A stretch of 64,000 nucleotides of DNA from Sinohyriopsis cumingii (Eukaryota; Mollusca; Bivalvia; Unionida; Unionidae): NCBI GenBank assembly GCA_028554795.2, contig CM068827.1, forward strand, positions 142,191,251 to 142,255,250. The letters run 5' to 3'. Positions 60,773-64,000 of this stretch are shown piece by piece (positions within the stretch are counted from its first letter, which is position 1; every line of letters begins with the position of its first letter). Both the position numbers and the translations under genes were made by a program. The notes below the pieces were generated by a model. The model made no database searches. It saw only the letters and a list, made by a program, of their open reading frames with translations, and was not told where the DNA came from.

Positions 60773-61285
60773 TAAATCTTTTGCTTGTGACCATGTGTGG
60801 GTGTGCAAGAAAGAGAGATAAAGAAAGGCAAGCAGAGAGACAGAAGCTGTAAGAATGCCAAGAAAAACTCAAGGTGACAGAACCTTTTGAGTTTGTCCTT
60901 TAAATCCTTGCCAGTGTTCATCTGCTGGATGTGTATTTTCTTTTATTGTTAAACTTTAAATGTGAACATGTGTGTTCTATATGTACATGTGGATCATCAA
61001 AATTGGACAAGATGGTGGAAAATAACTGCTCCATTTTTCAAATTAAGTTCTAGAATGTGAAATGTAGGTCCAAGTGACCTATTTTGCTGTAAAAGTGTGG
61101 TACTAATATAGATGCACACTTTATATGATACGATGAATTTAGGAATATACAGAGGCTGAGGAACAACTTTAAAACATAATTTAACCAAAGTCAAACAAAC
61201 ATTAAAAAAGGTCAAAAGTGACCTACTTTTGTGATGATGGTATAGAGCACTCATCATGGATCTACAGAAGTGTGTATGTGTGTGT

Positions 61286-61320
<35 letters not shown>

Positions 61321-61635
61321 CACACATGCACATATACAGAATGCAAAAAGCATATTTGGTCATGAGCTAAATGCAAAAACGTAGCCTAAGCCAGTAAAAT
61401 GTGAAATGTATGTCATAGTTACTTTCCTCTGTGGTAAGGTATGGTGTAGCATTACTCAAGATACATCCAGTCGTGAAGTTTCATGATACCAGCTAGTACA
61501 GTATTTACAGAGAGTGCAAAAAGAAACCCGTCATTTACAACTAAATTAAACACAAATGTAAGAGAAAAATATGTTCCCTGCAATGGGTTAAGTCCTATGA
61601 TATCCACTAAAAACTGTTGCCCAATGCCAGTGGAA
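60773..61635. other. Intron with a (TG/CA/TA) microsatellite
   Basis: 61271-61330 is a compound tract (tgtgtg, then cacaca, then tatata), itself partly self-complementary. Remaining sequence not recognised. Confidence 0.55.
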
Positions 61636-61925
61636 GAACAAATAGTCGACATTCAGTTAGGGTTACCCTATGTATATGTTTTAATCTGTATGGATGTTAA
61701 CAATGGTAGAGAGACCAATTAATCTCATGAGAACAAATAGTTGACATTCAGTTAGGGTTACCCTATGTATATGCTTTAATCTGTATGGATCCTAACATTG
61801 GTAGAGAGACCAATTAATCTCATGAGAACAAATAGTTGATATTCAGTTAGGGTTACCCTATGAATATGCTTTAATCTGTATGGATCCTAACAATGGTAGA
61901 GAAACCAATTAATCTCATGAGAAAG
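61636..61925. repeat. 95-bp tandem triplication
   Basis: Three nearly identical copies of gaacaaatagttgacattca plus gttagggttaccctatgtat plus ... ccaattaatctcatga. Confidence 0.95.
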
Positions 61926-61949
61926 TAACTTATGTAACAAAGCATACTG

Positions 61950-62262
61950 CACACACACTCAATAAGCAGGGTAGATCCAGTCATTCTGCCACATAATGTG
62001 CTGGTAGATCTGGGTCTACATTGTTGGTTTTGAAATCATAAGTAGACCATACATCACAGACTCTGATATGCTTGTGCATTATGTAATGACAAAGCAGGGT
62101 CTACAATGTTGTCTGAAATCACAAGAATACCATATACCCTGATCTGCAAGCACATTATGTAATGACACAGCCTGGTCAATATTGCTGGCTTGAAATTACA
62201 ATAACACAGACCCTGAAATGCTTGTAATGAAATATCTGGTCTATGTTGTACACACTTGGCAA
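61950..62262 (+). mobile_element. Diverged, internally amplified palindromic MITE relative
   Basis: Two to three ~80-bp units with 'tctgccacataatgtgctggtagatctgggtctacattgttggttttgaaatcataag' and 'accctgatctgcaagcacattatgtaatgac'. Similar to the 85-bp satellite at 56.7 kb. Confidence 0.6.
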
Positions 62263-62302
62263 CACTTTAAACATTTGTGAGAACAAGCTTTGTTAAACTT
62301 AC

Positions 62303-62358
62303 ACTTTTATCTGGAGCTGCCTGGACTGGGCGATAAACTTCATCGTGTACCCCAACGT
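62303..62358 (-). CDS. DOCK3/4: DOCK exon a (most 5' in window), 56 nt
   Basis: The minus strand shows acceptor gtttcag, then a phase-0 exon of 18 codons plus 2 nt, then donor gtaagt. It encodes a peptide containing YTMKFIAQSRQLQIK, which matches the conserved '(Y)xxKFIxQSR' stretch that opens the helical region after DHR-1 in DOCK proteins. The exon ends in phase 2 and joins exon b to make Val. Its acceptor side is homologous to the 96-bp array immediately upstream in gene sense. Confidence 0.85.
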
Positions 62359-63005
62359 CTGAAACGAAATGCATTGATCCTTTAAAAAATGCACAGATCA
62401 AGTCTGTTATAGGATAAAATTAATGGTAAATTTTACTGTATACCCCAGAAGTCTGAAAATGATTCAAGTCTGTTAATGACATGCACATATCAAGTCCATC
62501 ATATTATATGATAAAATTAATGATAAATTTCACTGTATACACCAGAGTCTGAAAATGAGTCAAGTATGTTAACGAAATGAACAGATCAAGTACATTATAT
62601 TATATGATAAAATTAATGATAAAATTCACTGTATACACAAGGGTCTGAAAATGATTCAAGTCTGTTAATGAAATGCACAGATCAAGTCCATCATATTATA
62701 TGATAAAAGTAATGATAAAATTCACTGTATACACAAGGGTCTGAAAATGATTCAAGTCTGTTAATGAAATGCACAGATCAAGTCCATTATATTATATGAT
62801 AAAATTAAAGATAAAATTCACTGTATACACAAGGGTCTGAAAATGATTCAAGTCTGTTAATGAAATGCACAGATCAAGTCCATTATATTATATGATAAAA
62901 TTAATGATAAAATTCACTGTATACACAAGGGTCTGAAAATGATTCAAGTCTGTTAATGAAATGCACATATCAAGCCCATTATATTATATGATAAAATTAA
63001 TGATA
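62357..63005. repeat. 96-bp satellite that starts at the DOCK exon a acceptor
   Basis: About 6.7 units of gtctgaaaatgattcaagtc plus tgttaatgaaatgcacagat plus caagtccattatattatatg plus ataaaattaatgataaaatt plus cactgtatacacaagg. The first unit begins at the exon a splice acceptor (exon: gtgtaccccaac|gtctgaaacg) and is the most diverged. Confidence 0.94.
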
Positions 63006-64000
63006 AACTTCTTGAGACATTTAAACTTTGCAAATTAAAAACAAAAATGCAGTAAATCTGTAACATAGTTTTCATAATTTGCACTTGTTAGTATTATTGT
63101 GCGCAAAACCATAATGATTAGTTTTTGAAGAATTTCTAAACATTTTGTGACTTATAATACTTAAAAAATGATACATCTATAATCACAATGAAAAGCTCTA
63201 CCACAACTATGCAGACCTGCCAAAGCCAACAAGACCTTCTCAGTAAGACAGCTGATACTTTTACACAAGTCAGGCTAATTTTCAGCAAGGTCTAATGACA
63301 TATTGTGAAATGCTAATTGCATCTTTGAAAAGCGTGCAATCTGATGCAGTAATGACAACAATATGTTCAACTAAACACTTGGTAATGGATGCCTCAGCCT
63401 TCATGACCTCCAGTTCAGAGAAACTAGTTTTAAAACCAATGTAGGTCAATGATTCTATGCTAGATCTCGACCCGACATGTTCTTTATGGGTTTATTTCCC
63501 CCACGATGGGCAATCTCACATTGACAAGCCGTTAGTTTTCACTGTTGCCTTTCCTGCTTTAATTCCAAACAAAGTCTGGCATCTGAATATTCTTGTTTAT
63601 AATTCTGTGCTGACTCTTTGGACCTTTAAAGAGGCTGAATTTCCCTTTTGTCTTCAATGTGTCTTCACTTGTTGGATGTACACAATATGATAACATAAAA
63701 TCAAAAGCTTGATTGCTCAGGCATTTGGCATAAGATAAAGTGTCTGATTCCCTGCCCTAAAAGTGTCTATAAAGTAAGATTAGTCTGGTTCCTTGCCCTA
63801 AAAGTGTCTATAAAGTAGGATTAGTCTTGTTTCCTGCCCAACTCCACTGGGTCTAATATGACAACTAAGATTCAGACCAAACCTGGACAAGTCAATATCT
63901 GGAATTGACCACAACAATAGTATTTTCATATTTTTTGCTACTGTTCCAAAATAAGTCCATAGTTTAAGAATCATCTCAGTACATGACACAGGTAAACAGT
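63006..64000. other. Intron, no exon recognised; small duplication
   Basis: A 43-bp tandem duplication (tccctgccctaaaagtgtct plus ataaagtaagattagtctgg) lies at about 63745-63830. The upstream DOCK exon expected before exon a was looked for on the minus strand and not found. The plus-strand frame 63457-63690 has no recognised similarity. Confidence 0.5.

Larger units (their letters stand above)
14666..62358 (-). other. DOCK3/4: Partial DOCK3/4-like guanine nucleotide exchange factor gene, 13 internal exons
   Basis: DOCK proteins activate Rac/Rap GTPases at the membrane and usually act with ELMO; DHR-1 binds phosphoinositides and DHR-2 catalyses GDP/GTP exchange (family knowledge). The thirteen exons listed separately join with matching phases into 437 stop-free codons. 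The product reads collinearly with the armadillo-like helical region between DHR-1 and DHR-2. Diagnostic stretches, judged from memory of the family, are [61 protein letters not shown] and RKATMPIFFDM. The PKDWTVMR and ALRK..NFD stretches favour DOCK3/4 over DOCK1/2/5, although the AVAF.T..SLQL exon looks more DOCK1-like. Introns run from 1.4 to 8.2 kb. Start codon, DHR-1, DHR-2 and stop codon are all outside the window. DOCK membership is secure; the DOCK3/4 subclass is likely but unproven. Confidence 0.88.

Noticed and set aside
61636-61925. Telomere-like gttagggttaccctat motifs
   Set aside because: Single ttaggg within each 95-bp unit, not a tandem hexamer; chance content of the repeat.
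63457-63690. Upstream DOCK exon or separate plus-strand gene
   Set aside because: The 77-codon frame has no splice-bounded similarity, and the minus strand lacks DOCK motifs expected before exon a.

Overview
The window is strongly A+T-rich eukaryotic DNA. It has kilobase-scale introns with GT..AG borders, tRNA-derived SINEs with target-site duplications, TA-flanked DNA transposons and many minisatellites. Several repeats (gcgttaaac-ended SINEs, 'tgaccttgacctttgacc' repeats, 'gggccataactc' repeats, 'caagatggctgc..ggccat' repeats) are of kinds common in molluscs. My best guess is a bivalve or other mollusc; this rests on repeat style plus one gene and is not proven. There is no prokaryotic gene organisation.

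Only one protein-coding gene can be supported. It is read on the minus strand and enters from the right edge. Thirteen exons (62358 down to 14666; 1,313 nt, 437 complete codons) join with consistent phases and no stop codon. They encode the armadillo-like helical region between the DHR-1 (C2) and DHR-2 (GEF) domains of a DOCK-family guanine nucleotide exchange factor, closest to DOCK3/DOCK4 (Drosophila sponge). The 5' part, with SH3 and DHR-1, must lie to the right of the window. The catalytic DHR-2 and C-terminus must lie to the left. I see no exon in 1-14665 or in 62359-64000. Coding sequence is about 2% of the window.

Nearly everything else is intron filled with repeats. Left part (1-14.6 kb): a tRNA-like SINE (3.1-3.4 kb), a decayed retroelement (5.5-6.75 kb), 27-, 80-, 12- and 33-bp arrays, palindromic MITEs (one carrying a nested SINE) and a hAT-like element. 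Middle (14.7-37 kb): the densest exons, separated by mollusc-type dispersed repeats, a 1.6-kb Tigger/pogo-like element, 59- and 37-bp satellites and a LINE 3' end carrying a recognisable reverse transcriptase C-terminus. Right part (37-64 kb): 30-, 33-, 27-, 85-, 29-, 64-, 95- and 96-bp arrays, a 780-bp tandem duplication, three SINEs and TA-flanked elements.

The main interest is how repeats are born and interact with the gene. A partial exon duplication has lost its splice donor. A 96-bp minisatellite seems seeded by a splice acceptor and carries six decoy acceptors. A DNA transposon sits in a minisatellite so cleanly that the empty site can be read. A truncated LINE inserted into one satellite and its junction was then amplified into a second satellite. 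I found no new multi-gene system.
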